A stretch of 64,000 nt of DNA from Pontixanthobacter aquaemixtae (GTDB lineage Bacteria > Pseudomonadota > Alphaproteobacteria > Sphingomonadales > Sphingomonadaceae), in contig NZ_WTYX01000001.1 of the NCBI RefSeq assembly GCF_009827395.1, forward strand, positions 62,001 to 126,000, given 5' to 3'. Shown here piece by piece: positions 25,117-32,980 of the stretch. Position 1 is the stretch's first letter. Every line of letters starts with the position of its first letter. The notes under the pieces were generated by a model. The model did no database searches. It saw only the letters and a program-made list of their open reading frames with translations, and was not told the origin of the DNA. The translations under genes were made by a program, and so were the position numbers.

Positions 25117-25194
25117 GGCCCCAGCGTTATCAGGCCCCAGTGTTGTCAGGCCCGAGCGTTTTCAGGCGCCAATGCGATCAGGCCCCAACGCAAT
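25115..25194. repeat. Five-unit 16-bp degenerate tandem repeat
   Basis: Units start at 25115, 25131, 25147, 25163 and 25179, each close to CAGGCCCCAGCGTTAT. Differences cluster in the middle and end of the unit. The array fills the gap between the receptor terminator and the stop codon of the convergent hybrid kinase gene. Copies 4 and 5 overlap the last bases of that gene's 3' flank. Confidence 0.75.
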
Positions 25195-27998
25195 CAAGCT
25201 GCGTCGAGCAGCGCCTCGGCCGCTTGGATGCGCGCATCGAGGTTCCCCGCTGACCGCAATGCCAGTTCGAGCGATTTTGCGCGTTCACCCAAAGTGTCCT
25301 CGCCAAAACTGCCCGCAGTCCCGGCGAGTTTGTGCACAATGCGGGCTAGCTCTTCCGCAGACTGGCCTTCCAGCGCCCCTTCGCGCAAAGCGCGCCCAAC
25401 CGCGTCAATCGCCTCTTCGCGCCGGCTAATCCAGCGTTCCTGCAGGCTGGGCGAGACGGGTGATCCGATGGTTTCGCTGGCGCAAGGAAGTACGGCGCGA
25501 GGGCCGATAGTCGGCAGCCAATGTTGCAGCATGCCGGCCAGCGCCTCCATCTGGAGCGGCTTGGCCAGATGCGCTTGCATTCCTGCGTTCAGGGCGGCCT
25601 GAATGTCGTCTTCAAACGCGTTTGCGGTCAGTGCGACAATCGGTAGCTCGTTGGCAGAGATGCCCAGACTGCGGATGGTCTCGGTTGCGGTATACCCATC
25701 GCATTCGGGCATTTGCACGTCCATCAGCACCAGATCGAATGGTGCACCCTTGGCTTTGGCTTCCATCACCGCGGCGACGGCCTGTTCGCCATTCTTGACC
25801 AGATCGACGGTCTGGCCGCAACGCTCCAGCATCGCCGAAACGAGGACCCGGTTGATGTCATTATCTTCGGCCACCAGGATCCGTGCGCCTGCTATCAGTT
25901 CATGATGAGCGGCTGGCGCACGGCTTTCTGCCTTGATCGGCTCTGACCCTTCGGGAATGACCAGCGGGATCCGCAATTCAAACAGAGAACCCTTGCCGGG
26001 TTCGCTGCTGGCGGACAATCTGCCGCCGAGAAGATCGGCCATATGGCGGCTGATCGTCAGGCCCAGCCCTGTTCCGCCAAATCTGCGCGAAGTGGCATTG
26101 TCTGCCTGCTCGAAGGGCTGGAAAATGGCTTCGAGCCGGGTTGGTTCGATCCCGACACCGCTATCCTGAATTGCGATGACCAAGTGGTGCTGATCCACAT
26201 ATGCCCGCAAGGTAACTGTGCCTTGCGCGGTGAATTTCACCGCATTGCCCAGCAGGTTCAGAATGATCTGCCGCAACCGCAAGCTGTCGCTGAGAATGAA
26301 TTCCGGCAGATCATCACCCACCGCCTCCTCCAGCTTGATGCGCTTTTTCGCTGCATTTGCGGAATGGAGCCTGAGGCAACTGGCCACCAGATCGCGCAGA
26401 TCGACCCGCTCTTCGGTGACAGCAATCTGCCCTGCTTCGATCTTCGACAAGTCGAGAATGTCATTGAGCAGCCGCATCATCGAATTGCCCGATTCCTGTA
26501 CCAGTTGCGCATGTTTGCGCTGCTCTTCGGGCAAATCGGATTGCAGCAGCAACTCGACGAAGCCGAGGACTCCGTTCATCGGGGTACGGATTTCGTGGCT
26601 CATATTGGCGAGGAATTGCGATTTGGCGATCGCTGCATTCTCTGCGTGGCGCCTTGCGCGCACCAGATTCTTTTCAAGCCTGACACGCTCGCTGACATCG
26701 CGGCAGGAAACGATAATCGTTTCGGGTTCGCCGGACCGCTCGCAGCGCACAAGTACACAATCTGCTTCGATGAAAACGGGCCGTCCGTCGCTATCATCGA
26801 GCACGCGGCGGTAAGTGAATCGCTCTCTTTCCGTCTGTCCGGTGACCAGTCGGGATTTGACCGTGGCAATTTCATCCTTTGCATCCGGGTGGACATCGTC
26901 AGCTGCGCCCTTGCCGACAAAATGTTCGCGGGGTTGGCCCAGCACATCCACGACAGAGGCAGATGCATATGTGCATACCCCCGCCAGATCGTACCGCATG
27001 ACGGCATCGGACATATTGTCCGCCAAAAGGCCAAGCTGCATGCCGCGATCTTCCATCTCGGTGATCAAATCTTTCTGCCGATTGAGCAACGCGGCCACCG
27101 GAAGTCCGACCAGGAATACTGAAGCCAGAAAGGATTGCAGAACAACAAATTGCACCGCTTCGGAATGATCGAATAACCGGATCGGGCCGCGATCCAGCCA
27201 TGTGCATAGTGTTGCGATTGTCCCGATCTTTATGATCGAAAAGGCAGTGCCCAATGTACCCAGCCGGAAAGCGTGGCTGAGAACAACGGGCATGACCAGA
27301 AAGAGCAAGGGATACTCTGTCTGGATGAATATTGCGGCGACGATTGTTGTGCCGATGGCTGTGAGCAGAAGCCACTCGATGCATTCGCGCCGGGTCGGCG
27401 CGCGCGGTGAACGCGCGGCATCGATAAATGTCAGCAGCGTAGGGGCAATCAGTATCATCCCCAGCCCGTCCGTAAGGACCCATTTAAGCCAATCGGCCAA
27501 AATGTCTTGAGACGCGGATTGCAGTGCGGTCATTGCGATCGTGGCCGATGCCGCAGGCGCGCAGAAACCGGCGAAACAGACGAACAATATCAGGTCACTG
27601 ACCTTGCGCATGTCCGGCCGCGGACCAACGAAACGCCGCGTGAGAAACAGCGCCAATCCGATTTCGACAAGATTGCTGGCCGCGAGGGTAGAAGCTGTCG
27701 CAAAGGTGTCGCCGGCAACGAGATTGGCGGCGACATTCCCCATCCAGAGCGCAGCGAACAGGAGGTGTTCGCGCGGCGCATCCCACCGTAGCAGTGCTGC
27801 CACGGCGATGGCGTTGGGGATCCAGACCATTGCAATCCGCCCGTCACCGCGCGTCAGATCAATCGCCAGATGGGCAATCGCGCCGAACATGCAGCCTGCC
27901 GCCAGATAGAGCGCGGCGATGCGCACAATCGCCATAAGCTGTGTAGCCTTTTCAGACCCACGGAATGCAGCAAGATACGGCTTTGTGATGCCCGACAT
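25194..27998 (-). CDS. MASE1-domain hybrid sensor histidine kinase with REC and Hpt domains
   Basis: 934 aa. The N-terminus is a MASE1 sensor with about eight membrane helices (AGCMFGAIAHLAIDLTRG, MVWIPNAIAVAALLRW). A PAS domain follows (GLLADNMSDAVMRYDLAGVCTYASAS, with PAC). HisKA has H468 (NMSHEIRTPMNGVLGF), the ATPase domain NLLGNAVKFT and GGTGLGLTIS, the receiver phospho-acceptor D760 (LVLMDVQMP) and the C-terminal Hpt H889 (VHKLAGTAGSFG). All phosphorelay elements are in one chain, so it probably signals to a separate response regulator not seen here. The downstream DNA-binding partner is unknown. Convergent with the Oar-like receptor gene. Confidence 0.93.
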   Translation of the reverse strand: MSGITKPYLAAFRGSEKATQLMAIVRIAALYLAAGCMFGAIAHLAIDLTRGDGRIAMVWIPNAIAVAALLRWDAPREHLLFAALWMGNVAANLVAGDTFATASTLAASNLVEIGLALFLTRRFVGPRPDMRKVSDLILFVCFAGFCAPAASATIAMTALQSASQDILADWLKWVLTDGLGMILIAPTLLTFIDAARSPRAPTRRECIEWLLLTAIGTTIVAAIFIQTEYPLLFLVMPVVLSHAFRLGTLGTAFSIIKIGTIATLCTWLDRGPIRLFDHSEAVQFVVLQSFLASVFLVGLPVAALLNRQKDLITEMEDRGMQLGLLADNMSDAVMRYDLAGVCTYASASVVDVLGQPREHFVGKGAADDVHPDAKDEIATVKSRLVTGQTERERFTYRRVLDDSDGRPVFIEADCVLVRCERSGEPETIIVSCRDVSERVRLEKNLVRARRHAENAAIAKSQFLANMSHEIRTPMNGVLGFVELLLQSDLPEEQRKHAQLVQESGNSMMRLLNDILDLSKIEAGQIAVTEERVDLRDLVASCLRLHSANAAKKRIKLEEAVGDDLPEFILSDSLRLRQIILNLLGNAVKFTAQGTVTLRAYVDQHHLVIAIQDSGVGIEPTRLEAIFQPFEQADNATSRRFGGTGLGLTISRHMADLLGGRLSASSEPGKGSLFELRIPLVIPEGSEPIKAESRAPAAHHELIAGARILVAEDNDINRVLVSAMLERCGQTVDLVKNGEQAVAAVMEAKAKGAPFDLVLMDVQMPECDGYTATETIRSLGISANELPIVALTANAFEDDIQAALNAGMQAHLAKPLQMEALAGMLQHWLPTIGPRAVLPCASETIGSPVSPSLQERWISRREEAIDAVGRALREGALEGQSAEELARIVHKLAGTAGSFGEDTLGERAKSLELALRSAGNLDARIQAAEALLDAA

Positions 27999-28100
27999 TG
28001 GTTTCCCCTTGGTGGCAGTCTATAGCTATGCCTGCATCACGCTTGGCTAATTGCCGAATAGGGGATTCTACGGGGCAGGGCAGAACATGGCGGACATGGA

Positions 28101-28829
28101 ATGAGCGCAACCAAATATTCGACCATCAAGCGCAAGCCGCGGGTCAGCACGATCATCATCATCGTTCTGCTGCACATCTTGGCGATCTACGGGCTGACCA
28201 GGGCATTCGCCCCGCAAGCGGTGGAATCGGTTGAACGCAGCATCATTTCGGCTTTTACCGTGACGATCACCGCGCCGGAGGAAGCACCGCCGCCAGAAGC
28301 CGAACCGATCCCTGACGAAGGCGCGGCCGGTGATGCCGGCAAGAAAGCCAAGCCCAAGCCGGTTGCTGCCCCGGAAACACCGCTCAAGCCCAATTGGCCT
28401 ATGCCCAAGGCGTCATCGACCGGCACCGCCAATGCTTCGGGTGCGAAGGAGGCGGGCGACGGAACCGGCGCGGCTGGAACCGGCGATGGTACAGGCAGCG
28501 GGCGTGGCGGCGGCGGGCAGGGCGGGGTGACAATCGCGACCAAACCGTCAGTCCGGTCTGGCGAACTCAATACCGCATCCGATTTCCCCGTACCGGAAGG
28601 AGGGCGTGAGACCCGGTTCGGCAAATCTGTGACGGTCCATTTCACCGTTGGAATTGATGGTGTGGCGAAAAACTGTTCGGTTGCGCGATCGGGTGTGGAT
28701 TCCGCGACAACCGCGCTGGTTTGCCCGCTGGTCGTTCGCAAAATCAGATTCAATCCGGCGAAGCGTAGTGATGGAACTCTGGCCGAGGCGCGTTATGGTT
28801 ACCGCGTCGATTTCAACAGCTCGCGCTGA
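28101..28829 (+). CDS. TonB-like energy transducer
   Basis: 242 aa. One N-terminal membrane helix (STIIIIVLLHILAIYGL), a proline-rich periplasmic linker (PEEAPPPEAEPIPDE, KPKPVAAPETPLKPNWP), a Gly-rich stretch (GTGDGTGSGRGGGGQGG) and a C-terminal TonB-type domain (SVTVHFTVGIDGVAKNCSVARSGVDSATTALVCPLVVRKIRFNPA). It transmits the proton motive force from ExbBD to outer-membrane receptors. The window holds three such receptors. The C-terminal domain contains two cysteines, unusual for TonB. No exbB or exbD gene is in the window. Confidence 0.8.
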   Translation: MSATKYSTIKRKPRVSTIIIIVLLHILAIYGLTRAFAPQAVESVERSIISAFTVTITAPEEAPPPEAEPIPDEGAAGDAGKKAKPKPVAAPETPLKPNWPMPKASSTGTANASGAKEAGDGTGAAGTGDGTGSGRGGGGQGGVTIATKPSVRSGELNTASDFPVPEGGRETRFGKSVTVHFTVGIDGVAKNCSVARSGVDSATTALVCPLVVRKIRFNPAKRSDGTLAEARYGYRVDFNSSR

Positions 28830-28894
28830 TCGCGGGCAGGTAATTCGATGGAAAGACGTGGCCGTTAAAGGCGCCGACAAGGAGACGCAAAGCA

Positions 28895-29929
28895 ATGGGC
28901 GCAACAATCCATCCGGTAATCCTGTGCGGCGGAAGCGGCACCCGCCTATGGCCGCGCAGCCGGGTCGAAAAACCGAAGCCGTTCCTGCCGCTGGTCGGCA
29001 AGCGCAGCCTGTTCGAACAGACGCTGGCGCGCTGTGCAGGCGCGATTTTCGCGCCGCCCATGATTGTCACGGGGCACAAGCATCTCGGCCATGTCGAGCA
29101 GCAGCTGGGCGAATCCGAAGGCGCGTCGATTATTGTTGAACCGCAGGGAAAAAATACCGCCCCCGCAATTGCCTTGGCCGCGATGCGGCTGGCGCCCGAT
29201 GCGGTCATGCTGGTGTGCCCCAGCGACCACTACATAAGAGATCAATCCGCATTCTCCGCCGCCGCCGAAACGGCTGCAGCGCTGGCCGAACAGGGCCAAT
29301 TGGTGGCTTTCGGGATTGAAGCGGAACATCCTGAAACCGGCTATGGCTATATCAAGCGCGGCGGAGCAAACGGCAGCGGATTTGTGGTCGAACGCTTTGT
29401 TGAGAAGCCCGATCTCGAAACCGCCATGCGCTTTCTGGAGGAGGGTAATTACAGCTGGAATGGCGGCATTTTCGCTTTTCAGGCGGGCGCTTTCGTTGAA
29501 GAGCTGACCCGCTTCCGTCCCGAAATGGCAAAGCTGGTCCGCCAGTCAATCGATCGAGGCGAAGAGGATGGCGTGCGGTTCCACCCCGATGCGGCCAGCT
29601 TTGCGCAGATCGAGGGCGATTCCATCGATTATGCGGTGATGGAATCAACCGGAAAAGCGGCGATGGTTCCGGTGGCAATGGGTTGGTCCGATATCGGCAA
29701 TTGGCAAGCGCTGCGCGATGCGAGTGAGCGCGACAGTAGTGGCAATGCGGCAAAGGGAAGGGCCGAGCTCGTCGATTGCAGCAACGTTCTGGTTCACAGC
29801 GACGGTCCGCGCGTTTCCGCGATCGGGCTCGACGACATAATCGTGGTGGTTGATGGTGACGATGTGCTTGTGACAACTGCAACCGGCGCGCAGAAAGTGG
29901 GCGATCTCAAAGGCGCAAAATCGCAGTAG
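28895..29929 (+). CDS. manC: Mannose-1-phosphate guanylyltransferase
   Basis: 344 aa nucleotidyltransferase. The N-terminal motif is ILCGGSGTRLWPRSRVEKPKPFLPL, then EPQGKNTAPAIALAA, VCPSDHYI, and the sugar-binding FVERFVEKPDLETA with YSWNGGIFAF. It makes GDP-mannose from mannose-1-phosphate for lipopolysaccharide, exopolysaccharide or glycolipids. It lacks the C-terminal phosphomannose isomerase/cupin domain of bifunctional AlgA/ManC enzymes. The start has AAGGAG (28879-28884) upstream. It stands between tonB and a DUF2721 gene; no other GDP-mannose gene is nearby. Confidence 0.9.
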   Translation: MGATIHPVILCGGSGTRLWPRSRVEKPKPFLPLVGKRSLFEQTLARCAGAIFAPPMIVTGHKHLGHVEQQLGESEGASIIVEPQGKNTAPAIALAAMRLAPDAVMLVCPSDHYIRDQSAFSAAAETAAALAEQGQLVAFGIEAEHPETGYGYIKRGGANGSGFVVERFVEKPDLETAMRFLEEGNYSWNGGIFAFQAGAFVEELTRFRPEMAKLVRQSIDRGEEDGVRFHPDAASFAQIEGDSIDYAVMESTGKAAMVPVAMGWSDIGNWQALRDASERDSSGNAAKGRAELVDCSNVLVHSDGPRVSAIGLDDIIVVVDGDDVLVTTATGAQKVGDLKGAKSQ

Positions 29930-30007
29930 GTATATGAAATACGGGCTTGTAGTCAGCGCGATGCGCGACCACATGGCGCGCATATCCAAGATCCAGCAGG
30001 ACGCATC

Positions 30008-30448
30008 ATGATTGCCGAAACCATCCAATTGTCGCTGACGCCAGTATTCGTACTGGTGGCGATTTCCAGCATTCTGAATTTCCTGACCACCCGATTGGGC
30101 AGAGTCGTCGACAGATCACGCCATTTGCGCGACCGGCATGGCGAAACAGAAGGCCCGGAGCATGATCTGCTGGTTTCCGAAATCCGTTCGCTGGCGCGGC
30201 GGATTGAACTGGTCAATCGCGCGATGCTGCTCCTGGTGTTGAGCGGTCTGACCATCGGCTCGACCGTAGTGATCCTCTTCGTAGGCGGCTTTTCGGGCAA
30301 CAATCTCGATCAATTGGCAGCGGGCGCATTCATTGTTGCGATTGTGCTGATGCTGATCGGGTTGATCATGTTCCTGCTCGAAACGCGCGAAGCGTCGGCC
30401 TCGCTGCGGATTCCCGAAACCTATCTGGAACTGGATCGCAAGCTCTAG
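30008..30448 (+). CDS. DUF2721 family membrane protein
   Basis: 146 aa with three predicted membrane helices: PVFVLVAISSILNFL near the start, LLLVLSGLTIGSTVVILFVGG, and GAFIVAIVLMLIGLIMFLLE. Between helix 1 and 2 is a basic-acidic cytoplasmic loop (TTRLGRVVDRSRHLRDRH). The pattern matches DUF2721, an inner-membrane family of unknown function. Its stop codon TAG shares CTAG at 30445-30448 with the stop of the convergent PHA-granule gene. Confidence 0.88.
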   Translation: MIAETIQLSLTPVFVLVAISSILNFLTTRLGRVVDRSRHLRDRHGETEGPEHDLLVSEIRSLARRIELVNRAMLLLVLSGLTIGSTVVILFVGGFSGNNLDQLAAGAFIVAIVLMLIGLIMFLLETREASASLRIPETYLELDRKL

Positions 30449-30756
30449 TCGCCCGACGGGGCTTCGAGCATCTTCTGCCCCTGCTTGCGGATCGCCCCCG
30501 AAATAATCGGTTCGACAAAGCCAAGCGCAGGCGGCAGCGCAATTTCGAACACGATCTGCCGGTCTTCGATATCGACCATGCCGGCCAGGTCGTTGCCCAT
30601 TGCGTTGACGTTGATGCTCATCCGGTCATCGCTGGGCCAATCGGTGGTCACACTGGCCATTCCGCCCGGAATATGATCGGCGATTTCGTGGCTGCGTTCC
30701 TTGAGACGGCGGGTGACCTCCTCGCGGGGCAAATCATGCGGGATGGCAACGCGCAT
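30445..30756 (-). CDS. PHA-granule-associated (PHA_gran_rgn) family protein
   Basis: 103 aa. Small alpha/beta protein with a lysine/arginine N-terminal helix (PREEVTRRLKERSHEIADHIPGG), middle strands VTTDWPSDDRMSINVNAMGNDLAGMVDIEDRQIVFEIALPPALGF and a C-terminal helix ISGAIRKQGQKMLEA. These features fit the polyhydroxyalkanoic acid system family, small proteins found in organisms with PHA granules. Its ATG overlaps the stop of the upstream XpaC-like gene by one base, so it is co-transcribed with that gene and telA. Whether it binds PHA here is unknown; no PHA synthase is in the window. Confidence 0.8.
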   Translation of the reverse strand: MRVAIPHDLPREEVTRRLKERSHEIADHIPGGMASVTTDWPSDDRMSINVNAMGNDLAGMVDIEDRQIVFEIALPPALGFVEPIISGAIRKQGQKMLEAPSGD

Positions 30757-31550
30757 CAGCTGGCTTTCGTTTTGGCTTTGTCGAAATCGGGCAGCGGAAC
30801 ACCATAGTCACCGCCATCGCCGGTAATATCGCCGCTATATTTGTAGTCGAGATAGCGGCCGCGGATCGCGAGGTCGTCTATCGAGCCTTGCGCGAGTTGC
30901 CGGTTGATCGAGTCAATCTCGCGGCTAATAACATCAAGCCCGTTTTCAAGCTGTTTGACCGGCGTGGTGCCGTTCTTTTCTTCATAGCGCAGGCTTTCGG
31001 GGATTTTCAGGAATCCCTCGATCATATCGGGCAAGTCTTTGCCAACCAGCTTGCGGATTTCTCCGGCGGTCGGGTGCTTTTGATCGACCTCTTCAAGCTG
31101 CGGCTGCAGCTCGTCGAGCTGGCTGCCGATTGTCGTCAGGCTCGCGGCGATCGGCTTGGGCAAGCGCGAGCGCTGCATTTCCAGCCACAGTTCGGTCTTC
31201 GCCACCAGTTGGCGGACATCCTCGGTGTTAAGGTCGGCGCGCTGCGGAACTTTCATTTTCGGGAATTTGCCGAAAACCACTAGGGCTGCAGCGGTCAGTG
31301 CGCCAACGGTCATAACCCCGGTAAAGCCGATCCCGCCGATGATCGATCCGATGATCGACGTGCCAATCCACAATCCGCCAACTGCCAAGGCAATGTTGCG
31401 CGCTTTCTTGGCCCAGTGCCGCATCTTGAGTTTGGCCGAACCGCGCCCAACCGAATAGGCGCGCCGGTGCGTGCCGCCCGCCCTTTGCTGTGCGAGCGAC
31501 AGGCTTGCCGCGCGGACGATTTCGTCGTTCTGGCTGGTCAGATCGCCCAA
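30756..31550 (-). CDS. XpaC-like membrane/coiled-coil protein next to TelA
   Basis: About 264 aa. A basic N-terminus, two adjacent membrane segments (ARNIALAVGGLWIGTSIIGSIIG, GVMTVGALTAAALVVFG) and a long helical cytoplasmic part (KTELWLEMQRSRLPKPIAASL, QLENGLDVISREIDSINRQLA). This organisation and the position next to telA suggest the XpaC (5-bromo-4-chloroindolyl phosphate hydrolysis) family. TTG 31550 has GAGG 9 bases upstream and is preferred; TTG 31565 is the alternative. The telA gene ends at 31555 and the PHA-granule gene overlaps its stop, forming a three-gene operon. Function in this context unknown. Confidence 0.6.
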   Translation of the reverse strand: MGDLTSQNDEIVRAASLSLAQQRAGGTHRRAYSVGRGSAKLKMRHWAKKARNIALAVGGLWIGTSIIGSIIGGIGFTGVMTVGALTAAALVVFGKFPKMKVPQRADLNTEDVRQLVAKTELWLEMQRSRLPKPIAASLTTIGSQLDELQPQLEEVDQKHPTAGEIRKLVGKDLPDMIEGFLKIPESLRYEEKNGTTPVKQLENGLDVISREIDSINRQLAQGSIDDLAIRGRYLDYKYSGDITGDGGDYGVPLPDFDKAKTKAS

Positions 31551-31554
31551 TTGA

Positions 31555-32775
31555 TCAATCCTCAACCGTCAGCAAGTTTGACTCGGCGACTTTATTGGCC
31601 GCCTGCGCCTGACCTTCGGCGCGCGCGATATAGCCCTTCGACTTTTCGACTTCGCTGGAAAGCGCATCGACCGTCTGCTTCATCGAATCGAGCGCGCGGA
31701 CTTTGAAGGTGTCGACTTCATCCATCGTGTCATAGATATTCTGGAATGCGCGTTGCAGCGTTTCGAGCGGTATCGTGCTCGCTGCTGCCTGCTCGTGGAT
31801 CTGGCCGGTTTGTTCGCGCAGCAATGTCGATGTGCTGTCGATAATGCCGGTGGTGGTTTCGTTGAGCGCGGTGATCTGGCCCAGAACGAGCCGCTGATTG
31901 GTCATCGCTTCGGAAACGGTCACTGCGGTGCGGAGCGCGCCAACAGTGGTCGTGCTCGCGCGGTCAACGCCTTTGACCAGCTCGACATTGTTCTTCTTGA
32001 CCAGATCGAGCGCGAGATATCCCTGCACCGAAACAGCCATCTGGGTTAGCAGATCCTGTGTCCGCTGCCGGACATAGAACAATGCGGTTTCGCGAACCGC
32101 CTTGGCTTTGGCCGGATCGGTTGAATCGAGTTCGACCGCCTTTTCTTCAAGCTTCGCGTCGAGCGTCTTGGAGATGTGGATCATCTGTTCCAGATCACCC
32201 ATCGCTTCCCACAATTTCTGCCTCTCCACATCAATCGCGGCATTGTCCATCAGCAATTCGTCCTTGCCGTTGCTCAGCTTGGACAGGATCGCCTGGATGT
32301 GCGATTGCGCGCTTTGATAGCTGCGGAAATAGTTCGTCAGCTTGTTACCCCAAGGGATAATCCCGAAAATCTTGCGGGTGCCGGTGAGCTTGCCGCGCTT
32401 GCCCGGATCGAGGTCTTCCACGACATTGCGCAATTCCTGCAGATTGGCGCCAACGCCTTCATCCTTGTCCATCGCGCGGATCGGGCGGTCGAGGAAGCGG
32501 TTGGACATTCCCGCCGCAGCGGCGATTTCCTTGCGCCCCATATTGGTCAGCTGATCCACTTTCTTGCCGAATTCGGGCGAATTGGCATCTTCGCTGATTA
32601 AATCGGCGACAAAGGAATCGACTTTGGTCGCGAGTTTCGATTGCACTTCCTCCGAAACCGGAACCAGACCGGCGGCATTGGCCGGTTTTACTTCCGGCAC
32701 CGGATCGGGTGGGGTCAGCTCAAGATCGAATGAAGTATCCGTTTGTGTGGCGGTTTTCGTTTCGGTCGCGCTCAT
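31555..32775 (-). CDS. telA: TelA/KlaA family protein (toxic anion resistance)
   Basis: 406 aa, almost wholly helical. Contains the family pattern: N-terminal region KVDSFVADLISEDANSPEFG, GRKEIAAAAGMSNRFLDRPI, NLQELRNVVEDLDPGKRGKLTGTRKIFGIIPWGNKLTNYFRSY, a YVRQRTQDLLTQMAVSVQGYLALD segment, and C-terminal coiled coils. TelA proteins were named for tellurite resistance in plasmid RK2; in many chromosomes their real role seems to involve envelope stress. First gene of the unit telA-xpaC-like-PHA granule protein. No tellurite gene (terC) is nearby, so resistance is not certain. Confidence 0.9.
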   Translation of the reverse strand: MSATETKTATQTDTSFDLELTPPDPVPEVKPANAAGLVPVSEEVQSKLATKVDSFVADLISEDANSPEFGKKVDQLTNMGRKEIAAAAGMSNRFLDRPIRAMDKDEGVGANLQELRNVVEDLDPGKRGKLTGTRKIFGIIPWGNKLTNYFRSYQSAQSHIQAILSKLSNGKDELLMDNAAIDVERQKLWEAMGDLEQMIHISKTLDAKLEEKAVELDSTDPAKAKAVRETALFYVRQRTQDLLTQMAVSVQGYLALDLVKKNNVELVKGVDRASTTTVGALRTAVTVSEAMTNQRLVLGQITALNETTTGIIDSTSTLLREQTGQIHEQAAASTIPLETLQRAFQNIYDTMDEVDTFKVRALDSMKQTVDALSSEVEKSKGYIARAEGQAQAANKVAESNLLTVED

Positions 32776-32980
32776 AATCTGCGGCTAGCTCCTGATGTTG
32801 CGCTCCCTCCCGTAACGCGTGGGCGCGCGCATGTTCTCAATACTGTATTAGTGCCGTAAGACACGAAGTTCAAGATTGGTGACCGAAACATGCGCCATAT
32901 GGCCAAGCACGTCCATCCTTTCATGACGCAATTCAGCAGTGTAAGGCGGTCCGGTTAATCAATGAGAGGAATGCCCGCCC

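Noticed and set aside
25115-25194. CRISPR array
   Set aside because: The repeat unit is 16 bp with no spacers between units and no cas genes occur in the window.
26043-27122. Plus-strand frame of 359 codons inside the hybrid kinase
   Set aside because: Antisense shadow of the PAS-HisKA region, without ribosome-binding site or domain.
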